Of a stretch of 49,000 nucleotides of DNA, positions 8,831 through 16,961 are shown piece after piece. Origin of the DNA: Pseudomonadota bacterium (GTDB lineage Bacteria; Pseudomonadota; Gammaproteobacteria; Burkholderiales; Burkholderiaceae_B); NCBI GenBank assembly GCA_023425645.1, contig JAFACG010000049.1, positions 1-49,000 of the forward strand, read 5' to 3'. The notes under the pieces are model-generated. The model was not told the DNA's origin, searched no databases, and was given only the letters and a program-made list of their open reading frames with translations. The translations under genes and the position numbers were made by a program. Each line of letters starts with the position of its first letter. Within the stretch, counting starts at the first letter, position 1.

Positions 8831-9541
8831 TTACCGTGAGGCCGTCAGCGATTCCAAGTGCTGATTCAAGGCGTGCAGGCGTTCGGACGTGCCCACGTCC
8901 ATCCAGAATCCTTCGTGCAGGCTGCCCAGCACCTGTTGCCGGGCGATGGCTGCGTGCAGCAGGGTGGCCGATTTGGCGGGCTGGCCCTTGGGCAAGTGCG
9001 CGAACAGCTCCGGCTTGTAGACGCCCAGGCCGCTGAGGGTGGCGCTGCGCGCGCCGGGTTCGTCCTTGGCGCACAGGCGGGCCTGGCCCGCCCGCATGCC
9101 GAAGTCGCCGTCGGGGTGGTGGGGCGGATTAGGCGTGAGCACCAGCCAGGCCAGTTCGTCGCCCTCGCGCAGGCGCTGCGCCATGGCGAAAGCCCGGCCG
9201 GGATCCCAGTCGCTCCAGACGTCGCCATTCATGACCAGAAAGGGTTCGCCCTGGAAGAAATCGAGCGCGTTGGCAATGCCGCCGGCGGTCTCCAGCGCAC
9301 TGGACTCGGGCGAATAACGGATGCGCAGCCCCCAGCGGCTGCCGTCGCCCAGGGCGGCCTCGATCTGCTCGCCCAGCCAGGCGTGGTTGATGACGACGTC
9401 GCGGATGCCGGCGCGGGCCAGGGCCTGCAGATGCCAGACGATCAGGGGCTGGCCGCCGGCGGGTATGAGGGGCTTGGGGCAGGTGTCGGTCAGGGGGCGC
9501 ATGCGCTCGCCCCGGCCGGCGGCCAGGATCATGGCGCGCAT
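8831..9541 (-). CDS. murU: N-acetylmuramate-1-phosphate uridylyltransferase MurU
   Basis: A 236-residue sugar-phosphate nucleotidyltransferase. The signature MILAAGRGERMRPLTDTCPK (residues 4-23) binds the nucleotide, and MNGDVWSD (104-111) carries the metal-binding Asp. In the AmgK/MurU salvage route it converts MurNAc-1-phosphate and UTP to UDP-MurNAc, bypassing de novo synthesis. Assignment to MurU rather than another uridylyltransferase rests on the adjacent amgK, whose stop overlaps this start (ATGA at 9541), and on the pair lying divergent to lptD, as in Pseudomonas. Confidence 0.9.
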   Translation of the reverse strand: MRAMILAAGRGERMRPLTDTCPKPLIPAGGQPLIVWHLQALARAGIRDVVINHAWLGEQIEAALGDGSRWGLRIRYSPESSALETAGGIANALDFFQGEPFLVMNGDVWSDWDPGRAFAMAQRLREGDELAWLVLTPNPPHHPDGDFGMRAGQARLCAKDEPGARSATLSGLGVYKPELFAHLPKGQPAKSATLLHAAIARQQVLGSLHEGFWMDVGTSERLHALNQHLESLTASR

Positions 9542-10587
9542 CAGACCGTCATTCCCAGCACGGTCTGGCGGCCTTCCAGGCGGTTGAGCAGGCGCAGCAG
9601 GCCGCTGAAGGCCTGGTAGCGGCTGGCGACCTGGTGCACGTACTGCAGCAGGCGCGGCATGTGGTCCAGATAATGATGCTTGCCGTCGCGCAGCGACAGG
9701 CGCGCGAACACGCCCAGGATGCGCAGGTTGCGCTGCAGGCTCATCCACTCGTACTGATGGTGGAAGACGGCGAAGTCGGCCGGCACTTCCAGCCCAGCTT
9801 CCACGGCGGCCTGCCAGTAGCGTATGGCCCAGTCCAGCTGCTGTTCCTCCGGCCAGGTGTGGCGGGCGTCCATCACCAGGGAGGCGATGTCGTAGGTGAT
9901 GGGGCCGGCCAGTGCGTCCTGATAGTCGATCACGCCTGGTTCGGTCTGCCCCGGCAGGGGCATCATCAGGTTGGGGCTGTGGAAGTCGCGGTGCACCAGC
10001 ACGGTGGCGGACTGCACGTTGGCCTTGACCAGTTCGTCGAAGGTCCTGCGCAGCATGTCCCGTTCCTTGTCGGTCAGCTCGACCTGGCGGTAGCGCTGCA
10101 CGTACCATTCCGGAAAGACCTGCAGTTCTTCCAGCAGTCGCGCCTCGTCGTAGGCGGGCAGGCCCGTGGTGTCGGCCTGCTGCATCTTGACCAGGGTGAG
10201 CAGGGTGCTGCGGTACAGCTGGTCCAGCGCCTTCTGCTCCATGGGCGATTGCAAGGCATTGTAAAAATTGTCCTTGCCCAGGTCGCTCAGCAGCATAAAA
10301 CCCTGTTCACGGTCGACAGCGATAATGTCGGGCACGTTGATCCCGGTGGGCGCCAGCAGCTCGGTCACGTGCAGGAAGGGGCCGCAGTCCTCCCTGGCCG
10401 GCGGCGCGTCCATCAGGATCAGGCTGCGGCCGTCGGCCTGCAGGCGGAAATAGCGGCGGAAGCTGGCGTCGCTGGATGCCGGTTGCAAGGTCTCCAGTTG
10501 CAGGCTGTAACGGTCTTTCAGAGTGGTCAGCCAGGCGATGGCTTGCTGCAGGCGAGCGTCCGGAGTAGGAGAAAATGGAACTGACAT
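9541..10587 (-). CDS. amgK: N-acetylmuramate/N-acetylglucosamine anomeric kinase AmgK
   Basis: A 348-residue sugar kinase of the aminoglycoside phosphotransferase fold. The catalytic loop HRDFHSPN is at 199-206 and the metal-binding IDYQDA at 220-225. The N-terminal ASFRRYFRL is typical of AmgK. It phosphorylates the anomeric hydroxyl of recycled MurNAc and GlcNAc, feeding MurU. The two genes overlap and are cotranscribed. This route gives intrinsic tolerance to fosfomycin in other proteobacteria because it bypasses MurA (established for Pseudomonas, inferred here). The amgK and lptD starts share a 145-bp divergent control region. Confidence 0.92.
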   Translation of the reverse strand: MSVPFSPTPDARLQQAIAWLTTLKDRYSLQLETLQPASSDASFRRYFRLQADGRSLILMDAPPAREDCGPFLHVTELLAPTGINVPDIIAVDREQGFMLLSDLGKDNFYNALQSPMEQKALDQLYRSTLLTLVKMQQADTTGLPAYDEARLLEELQVFPEWYVQRYRQVELTDKERDMLRRTFDELVKANVQSATVLVHRDFHSPNLMMPLPGQTEPGVIDYQDALAGPITYDIASLVMDARHTWPEEQQLDWAIRYWQAAVEAGLEVPADFAVFHHQYEWMSLQRNLRILGVFARLSLRDGKHHYLDHMPRLLQYVHQVASRYQAFSGLLRLLNRLEGRQTVLGMTV

Positions 10588-10732
10588 GAGATGATTCGGT
10601 GCAGAGGATCGTAACGGTTTGATGTTTTAGCAGTGCCGCTAAACGGCAGGCTTAACTATAATACCGGCTCGCCAGGGTTTTCAGCACCTGGCGCGAGCAA
10701 ATGTGCAGCACACAACTGGAGGCGCATTCTTA

Positions 10733-13081
10733 GTGCGAGTCGCGGCGTGGTCTTTCGTTTTGATGGTGGCCGGCCTGGGTACAGCCCAGGCCCAGTCGTC
10801 CGTCCGTCCGTCTCTGCAGACGTCTCCGGAACTGCAGGTGCGCAAGCTCCAGGAAGAGGACATGTCCGTCTACCTGATCGGGGACGACATGCAGGCCAAC
10901 GAGGACGGCACCCTGCGCCTGCAGGGCAACGCCCAGGTGCGACGCATCGATTCCGTGGTCAAGGGCGACCGCATCGACTACAACGAAAAGTCGGGTCAGG
11001 TCCGGGTGCGCGGCAACGGCCTGATCATGCGCGACGGCTCTATCGTGCGCAGCCCGGAGTTCGACTACAACCTGGATGCCGAGACCGGGCGCATGACCAT
11101 GCCGGAATTCTGGCTGGGCGCCACCGGCGGCAGCGGCACCGCCACCGAAGCGGACATCCTCAGCAGCAATCACATGCGCCTGTCCAAGGTGGTGTATTCG
11201 GGCTGTCCTTGCCCTGAACCCGCCTGGTACATCAAGTCCCCCAAAGTGGACCTGTACTCCAAGGAGAACGAAGGGGTCGCGCGCAACGGCGTGCTGTACT
11301 TCAAGGGCGTGCCGCTGCTGTATTCGCCCTACCTGACCTTCCCGCTGCGCAAGGAACGCAAGTCCGGCTTTCTGATGCCCACCTACGGCATGTCCACCCG
11401 CAGCGGCATGGACATCAGCGTGCCGTACTACCTGAACCTGGCGCCCAACTACGACGCCACCCTGACCCCGCGCGTCATGCTCAAGCGCGGCGCCATGCTG
11501 GGCGGCGAATTCCGCTACCTGGGCGATACTTTTTCAGGCGAGCTGACCGGCAACTACCTGCCGCATGATCGCGAGCTGGGCTTCAAGCGCTGGCTTTTCA
11601 TGGGCCAGTACCGCCAGGCGCTGCCCGCCAGCTTCTATCTGAACGCCGACATCCGCCGCGTCTCGGACGACGATTACTTCCGCGACTTCAGCAGCTTCGG
11701 CTTGAACGACTCCACCATCCAGGACCTGGCCAGCACCATCAACCTGGGTTGGGGCGGCTCCAAGTACTTCCGTGCCAATCTGAGCGCCACGCGCTACCAG
11801 ACGCTGCAGGATGCGACCACCACCTATCGCCAGCCGCAGTTCGACAAGCTGCCCGAACTCTATCTGGGAGCGTCGCGCTACAACTGGGGCGGCATGGACG
11901 TGGCCAGCGACAACTACGCCACGCGTTTCCGCATGCCTTTCTACAGCGGGAACCTGCGTGAATTCGATGCTTATCGGGACCGGCACATCGCACCGGACGG
12001 CACGCGCTTTTCTTCCTATACCACGGTGGCCTATCCCATCGTGCGCCCCGGCTGGTACATCACGCCCAAGGCCGGCCTGCACATGAGCCAGTATTCCACC
12101 GACTGGTATCCCGGCGAGCTGCCTCAGTACGCCAATCGGTCCCGCACGCAAAGCCGCGTGCTGCCCATCCTGTCTCTGGACTCGGGCATGACCTTCGAGC
12201 GCGACACCTCGCTGTTCGGCAATCCTTCCATCCAGACCCTGGAGCCGCGCGTCTACTATCTGTACGTGCCGTACCGCGACCAGTCCACGCTGCCCTTGTT
12301 CGACACGAGCCTGGCCAGCTTCAACTTCGCCCAGGCCTTCAGCGAAAACATCTATTCCGGCGGCTGGGACCGCATCTCCAACGCCAACCAGGTCACGCTG
12401 GGGCTGACGTCCCGCTGGCTGGACGCCGACACGGGCTTCGAGCGCCTGGTGCTGCAGGCTGCGCAGCGCCTGTACTTCGACGACCAGAAGGTGACCCTGG
12501 GCGAAAAACCGCGCACCAGCACCCGCTCGGACTACCTGGTGGGCGCCAGCGCCGCGCTGACCAATACCTTGTCGGTCAACTTCGACGCCCAGTTCAACCC
12601 CGAGGAGAGCCGCCGCAACCGCATGTCCTCCGGCCTGCGCTGGCGGCCCAAGCGCCTGGCCACGCTGGGCGTGAACTACCGCTACGAGCGCAATCCCGAC
12701 CAGGTCCTGGATCCCTCCTATGTGCCCGCTCCGGATGATTTCCGCGGCAAGGAGTCCATCTCCGTGACCGGCCAGTGGCCGCTCACCAACAAGGTCTATG
12801 CGGTGGGGCGCTACGACTATTCCTTCCAGGAAAGCCGCGGCACCCAATCCATCCTGGGGCTGGAGTACAAGGGCGACTGTTGCTGGACGGCGCGCGTGGT
12901 GTTGCAGCGCTATGCCGTGTCGGCCAAGGAAACCAACAAGGCCATGTTCTTCCAGCTGGAGCTCTCCGGACTGGGCGGCATCGGCAACGATCCCATGCGT
13001 CTGCTGCGTGACCGCGTGATCGGCTATGAGCCCGTATCGGAGCCCGCACCGGAAAAAACGATCTACGAGAGGTATGAATAA
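10733..13081 (+). CDS. lptD: LPS-assembly outer-membrane protein LptD
   Basis: The outer-membrane barrel that, with LptE, inserts lipopolysaccharide into the outer leaflet. I chose GTG 10733 (782 residues): GGAGG at 10718-10722 is 10 nt upstream and the product begins MRVAAWSFVLMVAGLGTAQA, a clean signal peptide. An LptA-like periplasmic jellyroll (about 40-150, VYLIGDDMQANEDGTLRLQG) precedes the 26-strand barrel domain. Only four cysteines are visible: a CPC pair (YSGCPCPEPAW) and a CC pair (GDCCW) near the C-terminus. The N-terminal Cys equivalent to E. coli Cys31 is missing and appears replaced by the extra Cys in CPC. TATAAT at 10657-10662 is a likely -10 box. surA follows with a 1-nt gap. 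Confidence 0.95.
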   Translation: MRVAAWSFVLMVAGLGTAQAQSSVRPSLQTSPELQVRKLQEEDMSVYLIGDDMQANEDGTLRLQGNAQVRRIDSVVKGDRIDYNEKSGQVRVRGNGLIMRDGSIVRSPEFDYNLDAETGRMTMPEFWLGATGGSGTATEADILSSNHMRLSKVVYSGCPCPEPAWYIKSPKVDLYSKENEGVARNGVLYFKGVPLLYSPYLTFPLRKERKSGFLMPTYGMSTRSGMDISVPYYLNLAPNYDATLTPRVMLKRGAMLGGEFRYLGDTFSGELTGNYLPHDRELGFKRWLFMGQYRQALPASFYLNADIRRVSDDDYFRDFSSFGLNDSTIQDLASTINLGWGGSKYFRANLSATRYQTLQDATTTYRQPQFDKLPELYLGASRYNWGGMDVASDNYATRFRMPFYSGNLREFDAYRDRHIAPDGTRFSSYTTVAYPIVRPGWYITPKAGLHMSQYSTDWYPGELPQYANRSRTQSRVLPILSLDSGMTFERDTSLFGNPSIQTLEPRVYYLYVPYRDQSTLPLFDTSLASFNFAQAFSENIYSGGWDRISNANQVTLGLTSRWLDADTGFERLVLQAAQRLYFDDQKVTLGEKPRTSTRSDYLVGASAALTNTLSVNFDAQFNPEESRRNRMSSGLRWRPKRLATLGVNYRYERNPDQVLDPSYVPAPDDFRGKESISVTGQWPLTNKVYAVGRYDYSFQESRGTQSILGLEYKGDCCWTARVVLQRYAVSAKETNKAMFFQLELSGLGGIGNDPMRLLRDRVIGYEPVSEPAPEKTIYERYE

Positions 13082-13082
13082 T

Positions 13083-14528
13083 ATGCGTTTCAGCTTCAAA
13101 AACCGTACCCTGGCGCTGGCCCTGACGGCCGCCATGGGCCTGGGCGCGGCCCAACCTGTCTGGGCGCAGGCCAAGCAGGACAAAGCCAAGGCGGCCCAAC
13201 CGGCCGGCCCGCAGTTCGTGGACGGCATCGCGGCCGTGGTCAACGACGAGGTCATCACCCTGCGCCAGGTCGAGCAGGAGGCGGCTCAGGTGCGCCAGCA
13301 GCTGCAGCATCAGAAGATTCCCGCGCCGGAACAGGATGTATTGCGCAAGCAGGTGCTGCAGCGCCTGATCAACGAGCGTCTGGAGCAGCAGGAAGCCCGC
13401 ACCATGGGCATACGGGTGACGCCCAAACAGGTGAACGAAGGCGTGCGGCTGATCGCCACGCGCAACAAGATGACCGAAGCCCAGCTGCGCGCCGAAGTCG
13501 AGAAGAACGGCATCAGCTGGGACCAGTACCTGACCAACCTGAAGCAGGAAATCCTGCTGGATCAGCTTCGCATGCGCGCCGTGGACAGCTCCATCAACAT
13601 CACCGACGCCGATATCGACACCTACCTGCGCGCCCAGGGCGGCGCCGGTCTGGCATCCCTGGGGCAGTCGGCGGCCCAGCATCAGGATGCGCCGGTCACG
13701 CTGGCGCAGATTCTGGTGCGAGTGCCGGAAAATGCCGACGCCCGCGAAGAGGACAGGCTGCGCCGCAAGGCCGAAGGCCTGCTGGCCCAGGCGCGCTCGG
13801 GCGCGGATTTCACCGGCCTGGCGGCTTCCAGCTCCGATGGACAGGAAGCCCTGAGGGGCGGCGTGCTGGGTACGCGGCCGCTTTCCGACTGGCCCGACCT
13901 GTTCGTGCAGGCCATCCATGCGCTGGAGCCCGGCCAGGTTTCCAATCTGGTGCGCAGCGGCCAGGGGTTCCACATCCTGAAGCTGCTCGAGCGCGGCGGC
14001 GCCGGCGCGCCCGTCACCACCACGCAGGCGCCTGGTGCGGGCGCGGTGCAGTCCGGTCCGATGATGGTCACCCAGACGCACGCCCGCCACATCCTGGTCA
14101 AGCTGTCCAAGGTCATGACTTCCGCGCAGGCTCGCCAGCGCATCGAGCAGCTGCAGCAGCGCATCAACAACGGCGAATCCTTTGAAGACCTGGCCAAGCG
14201 CTATTCGGAAGACAGCAGCGCGCCGCAGGGCGGCGACCTGGGCTGGCTGTCGCCCGGCGAGACCGTGCCGCCTTTCGAGCAGGCCATGGACAGGCTGGAG
14301 CCCGGCCAGATCAGCGGGCCGGTGGAGTCCCAGTTCGGCTGGCACCTGATCCAGGTTGTGGAGCGCCGCACGCGCAACATGGAAAACGAGTACAAGCGCA
14401 TGCAGGCGCGTCAGGCCTTGTTCCAGCAGCGCGCCGAGCCGGCCTTCGAGGACTGGCTCAACGGTCTGCGCGGCCGCGCCTACATCGACAATCGCCTGGA
14501 CCCCGACTCCAGCACGCGCAAACGTTAA
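13083..14528 (+). CDS. surA: Periplasmic chaperone/peptidyl-prolyl isomerase SurA
   Basis: A periplasmic chaperone for outer-membrane barrels, including LptD. It has 481 residues from ATG 13083; an in-frame ATG at 13074 overlapping lptD is possible, but GAGAGG (13067-13072) is better spaced for 13083. A signal peptide runs to about residue 28 (VWA). The SurA N-domain (about 45-175) contains [13 protein letters not shown]. Parvulin domain 1 is about 204-304 and parvulin domain 2 about 330-428 (HARHILVKL and [12 protein letters not shown]), followed by a C-terminal helix. Position directly after lptD is conserved across proteobacteria. Confidence 0.95.
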   Translation: MRFSFKNRTLALALTAAMGLGAAQPVWAQAKQDKAKAAQPAGPQFVDGIAAVVNDEVITLRQVEQEAAQVRQQLQHQKIPAPEQDVLRKQVLQRLINERLEQQEARTMGIRVTPKQVNEGVRLIATRNKMTEAQLRAEVEKNGISWDQYLTNLKQEILLDQLRMRAVDSSINITDADIDTYLRAQGGAGLASLGQSAAQHQDAPVTLAQILVRVPENADAREEDRLRRKAEGLLAQARSGADFTGLAASSSDGQEALRGGVLGTRPLSDWPDLFVQAIHALEPGQVSNLVRSGQGFHILKLLERGGAGAPVTTTQAPGAGAVQSGPMMVTQTHARHILVKLSKVMTSAQARQRIEQLQQRINNGESFEDLAKRYSEDSSAPQGGDLGWLSPGETVPPFEQAMDRLEPGQISGPVESQFGWHLIQVVERRTRNMENEYKRMQARQALFQQRAEPAFEDWLNGLRGRAYIDNRLDPDSSTRKR

Positions 14529-14536
14529 GGACAGGT

Positions 14537-15325
14537 ATGGCGCAGCATCAGGCGCGCAAGCGTTTTGGACAGAACTTCCTGGAAGATGAAGCCATCATCG
14601 ACCAGATCATCCGGGCCATCGGCCCGCGTGCCATCGACAATATCGTGGAAATCGGTCCGGGCCTCTCGGCCCTGACCCGGCCGCTGACGCAGGCGGTCGA
14701 GCGCCTGCGCGTGGTGGAAATCGACCGTGACCTGGCGGCGCGCCTGCGCCATCAGTATCCTGCCGGCAAGCTGGAAATCATCGAGGCGGACGCCCTGACG
14801 GTGGATTTCGGCGCGCTGGGCCCGCAACTGCGTGTGGTGGGGAATCTGCCCTACAACATTTCCAGTCCCCTGTTGTTTCATCTGCTGGGTTATGCGGACG
14901 CCGTGGTGGACCAGCACTTCATGTTGCAGCGCGAGGTCATCGATCGCATGGTGGCCAGGCCCGGCTCGTCCGATTACAGCCGGCTGTCCGTCATGCTGCA
15001 GTCGCGCTATCGCATGGTCAAGCTGTTCGAGGTGCCGCCCGAAGCCTTCAACCCGCCGCCGCGCGTGGTGTCGGCCGTGGTGCGCATGGTGCCCTTGCCG
15101 GCGGACCGCCCGCAGGCCAGGGACGCCGGCGCGTTCGAGCAGGTGGTCGCGCGCGCCTTTGCCCAGAAGCGCAAGATGCTGCGCGGCGGACTGGGCGACT
15201 GGACGCCGCACATTGCCTGGGACGATCTGGGCATTGCCCCCACCGCCCGGCCCGCGGACCTGTCCCTGCAGCAGTACATCGCCCTGGCGGACCACTTGTT
15301 GGACAAGGGCGTGCTCGGCGCGTGA
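14537..15325 (+). CDS. rsmA: 16S rRNA dimethyladenosine transferase RsmA (KsgA)
   Basis: This enzyme dimethylates two adjacent adenosines in the 3' terminal helix of 16S rRNA during small-subunit maturation; loss gives kasugamycin resistance in E. coli. It has 262 residues. The N-terminal [14 protein letters not shown]-binding [10 protein letters not shown] (38-47) and catalytic NLPYNISS (103-110) are all present. AAGG at 14527-14530 precedes ATG 14537. It follows surA by 8 nt; in E. coli and many relatives pdxA sits between surA and rsmA, and it is absent here. It converges on the next gene with a 31-nt gap and no clear terminator. Confidence 0.96.
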   Translation: MAQHQARKRFGQNFLEDEAIIDQIIRAIGPRAIDNIVEIGPGLSALTRPLTQAVERLRVVEIDRDLAARLRHQYPAGKLEIIEADALTVDFGALGPQLRVVGNLPYNISSPLLFHLLGYADAVVDQHFMLQREVIDRMVARPGSSDYSRLSVMLQSRYRMVKLFEVPPEAFNPPPRVVSAVVRMVPLPADRPQARDAGAFEQVVARAFAQKRKMLRGGLGDWTPHIAWDDLGIAPTARPADLSLQQYIALADHLLDKGVLGA

Positions 15326-15356
15326 CAGATCGGCGAGGCCTCGTAAGGCCGCCTGA

Positions 15357-16586
15357 TCAGCCGAAGAACCAGTAGCACACTCCGATGGAGGCCAGCACGC
15401 CGGCCAGGTCCGCGATCAATGCGCAGGGCACGGCGTGCCGCGCGCGCTGTATGCCTACCGCGCCGAAGTACACGGCCAGCACATAGAAGGTGGTTTCCGT
15501 GCTGCCCTGCACGGTAGCGGCCAGCAGGGCGGGGAAGCTGTCCACGCCGTGATGCTGCATGGTCTCGATCAGCAGGGCGCGCGCCGCGCCTCCCGAGAAA
15601 GGCTTGACCAGAGCGGTCGGCAGGGCGTCGATGAAGCGGGTGTCCAATCCCGACAGGCCCACCAGCCAGCGTATCAGGTCCAGGGCGATATCCAGCGCAC
15701 CCGAACTGCGCAGAATGCCCACGGCGCACAGCATGGCCACCAGATAGGGCAGCAGGTCGCGGGCCACGGCGAAGCCTTCCTTGGCCCCCTCGATGAAGCA
15801 GTCATAAAGCGCCACCTTGCGGCGCCAGCCCACCAGCAGGAACAGCCAGATGATGCCCAGCAGGGTCAGATTGCCCAGCAGGGAGGACAGGGTCTGGATG
15901 GCCGCCGAGCTGAGCGTGGCCAGCAGTGCCATGAAGGAGCCCAGCACCACGGCCAGGGCGGTGAACCAGAGCAGCAGGACCGGATCGAGCAGGCGCAGCC
16001 GTTGCACCAGGGCCACGCACAGCAGGCCCACCAGCGAAGAGGCGGTGGTGGCCAGCAGGATGGGCAGGAACACCATGGTGGGATCCGTCGCCCCCTGCTG
16101 CGCGCGATACATGAAGATGCTGACCGGCAGCAGCGTCAGGGACGAGGCGTTCAGCACCAGGAACAGGATCTGCGCGTTGGTGGCGGTGTCCGGCCGGGGA
16201 TTCAGGCTTTGCAGGGCCTTCATGGCGCGCAGGCCGATGGGCGTGGCGGCGTTGTCCAGGCCCAGGCCATTGGCGGCGAAGTTCAGGGTGATCAGTCCCA
16301 GGGCTGGATGGCCGCGCGGCACTTCGGGCATCAGGCGGGCGAACAGCGGCGTCAGCCAGCGGCCCAGCACGTCGATCAGGCCGGCCCGCTCGGCGATCTT
16401 CAGGAAACCGAGCCAGAGCGTCAGCGTGCCGAACAGCAGCAGCATTAGCTGCACCGACAGGGCGGCCATGTCGAACAGGCTGCGCACCATGTGCGCGAAA
16501 ATCTCGCTGTTGCCCTGGACCAGCCATTGGTAGAAGCCGCTGACAGCGGCGATCAGGAAAAAAACCAGCCAGAGAGTATTGAGCAT
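15357..16586 (-). CDS. Nucleoside-recognition (Gate) domain membrane protein, SpmA-SpmB-like fusion
   Basis: A polytopic inner-membrane protein of 409 residues with about ten hydrophobic segments. The N-terminal half resembles SpmA (LFGTLTLWLGFLKIAERAGL, then NFAANGLGLDNAATPIGLRA at about 107-126). The C-terminal half resembles SpmB (FIEGAKEGFAVARDLLPYLV, then LVKPFSGGAARALL and QGSTETTFYVLAVYFG). In Bacillus these are separate spore-maturation proteins; fused versions are common in non-sporulating bacteria, where the transported compound is unknown. Start ATG 16586. No partner gene is adjacent. Confidence 0.88.
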   Translation of the reverse strand: MLNTLWLVFFLIAAVSGFYQWLVQGNSEIFAHMVRSLFDMAALSVQLMLLLFGTLTLWLGFLKIAERAGLIDVLGRWLTPLFARLMPEVPRGHPALGLITLNFAANGLGLDNAATPIGLRAMKALQSLNPRPDTATNAQILFLVLNASSLTLLPVSIFMYRAQQGATDPTMVFLPILLATTASSLVGLLCVALVQRLRLLDPVLLLWFTALAVVLGSFMALLATLSSAAIQTLSSLLGNLTLLGIIWLFLLVGWRRKVALYDCFIEGAKEGFAVARDLLPYLVAMLCAVGILRSSGALDIALDLIRWLVGLSGLDTRFIDALPTALVKPFSGGAARALLIETMQHHGVDSFPALLAATVQGSTETTFYVLAVYFGAVGIQRARHAVPCALIADLAGVLASIGVCYWFFG

Positions 16587-16683
16587 GTTGTCGGCAGTGC
16601 GCGAAGGAACAAAGGGCCACGCAAGATTGTCGCAGACTCAGGGCATTAAGGTGATAATGAAGATTGAGCACGGCATCATGTTG

Positions 16684-16948
16684 GAACCTGTTCAATGTCT
16701 TTTCATAGCGCCTGCCCGTACTCCCGCCGCGTCCATCTAGACGAGTGGCGCCGCTCATGCACCGCGCCTGAGCAAGCCGCGCAACGACGAGGGGCGTGGC
16801 GCGAGCACGGGCCCGAAAGGTTACCCCTACCAGCTGCGTCCGCGGCGTTGCAAGTACTCGCCGGGCTACCAGCCCGGCTGCGCCTTGCGTCTTGCATCCA
16901 CGAGCCGGTAGGGGGAACAGGCGCTATGAAAAGACATCGAACAGGTTC
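16684..16948. repeat. 265-bp element bounded by 31-bp inverted repeats (MITE-like)
   Basis: The arms at 16684-16714 and 16918-16948 are inverted copies with one mismatch in 31 bases (GAACCTGTTC... / ...GAACAGGTTC). Further pairs nest inside: CCCCTACC near 16823 with GGTAGGGG near 16905, and CCGGGCT-ACC-AGCCCGG at 16861-16877. The whole could fold into a long hairpin. It carries no credible coding sequence and shows no obvious target-site duplication. The right arm ends 2 nt before the fadE ribosome binding site, so it forms the fadE promoter or leader region. Confidence 0.75.
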
Positions 16949-16961
16949 TTAAGGAGACATT

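Noticed and set aside
16695..16952. 85-codon open frame inside the inverted-repeat element
   Set aside because: It runs through both repeat arms, has biased composition and no ribosome binding site; a product of the GC-rich element.
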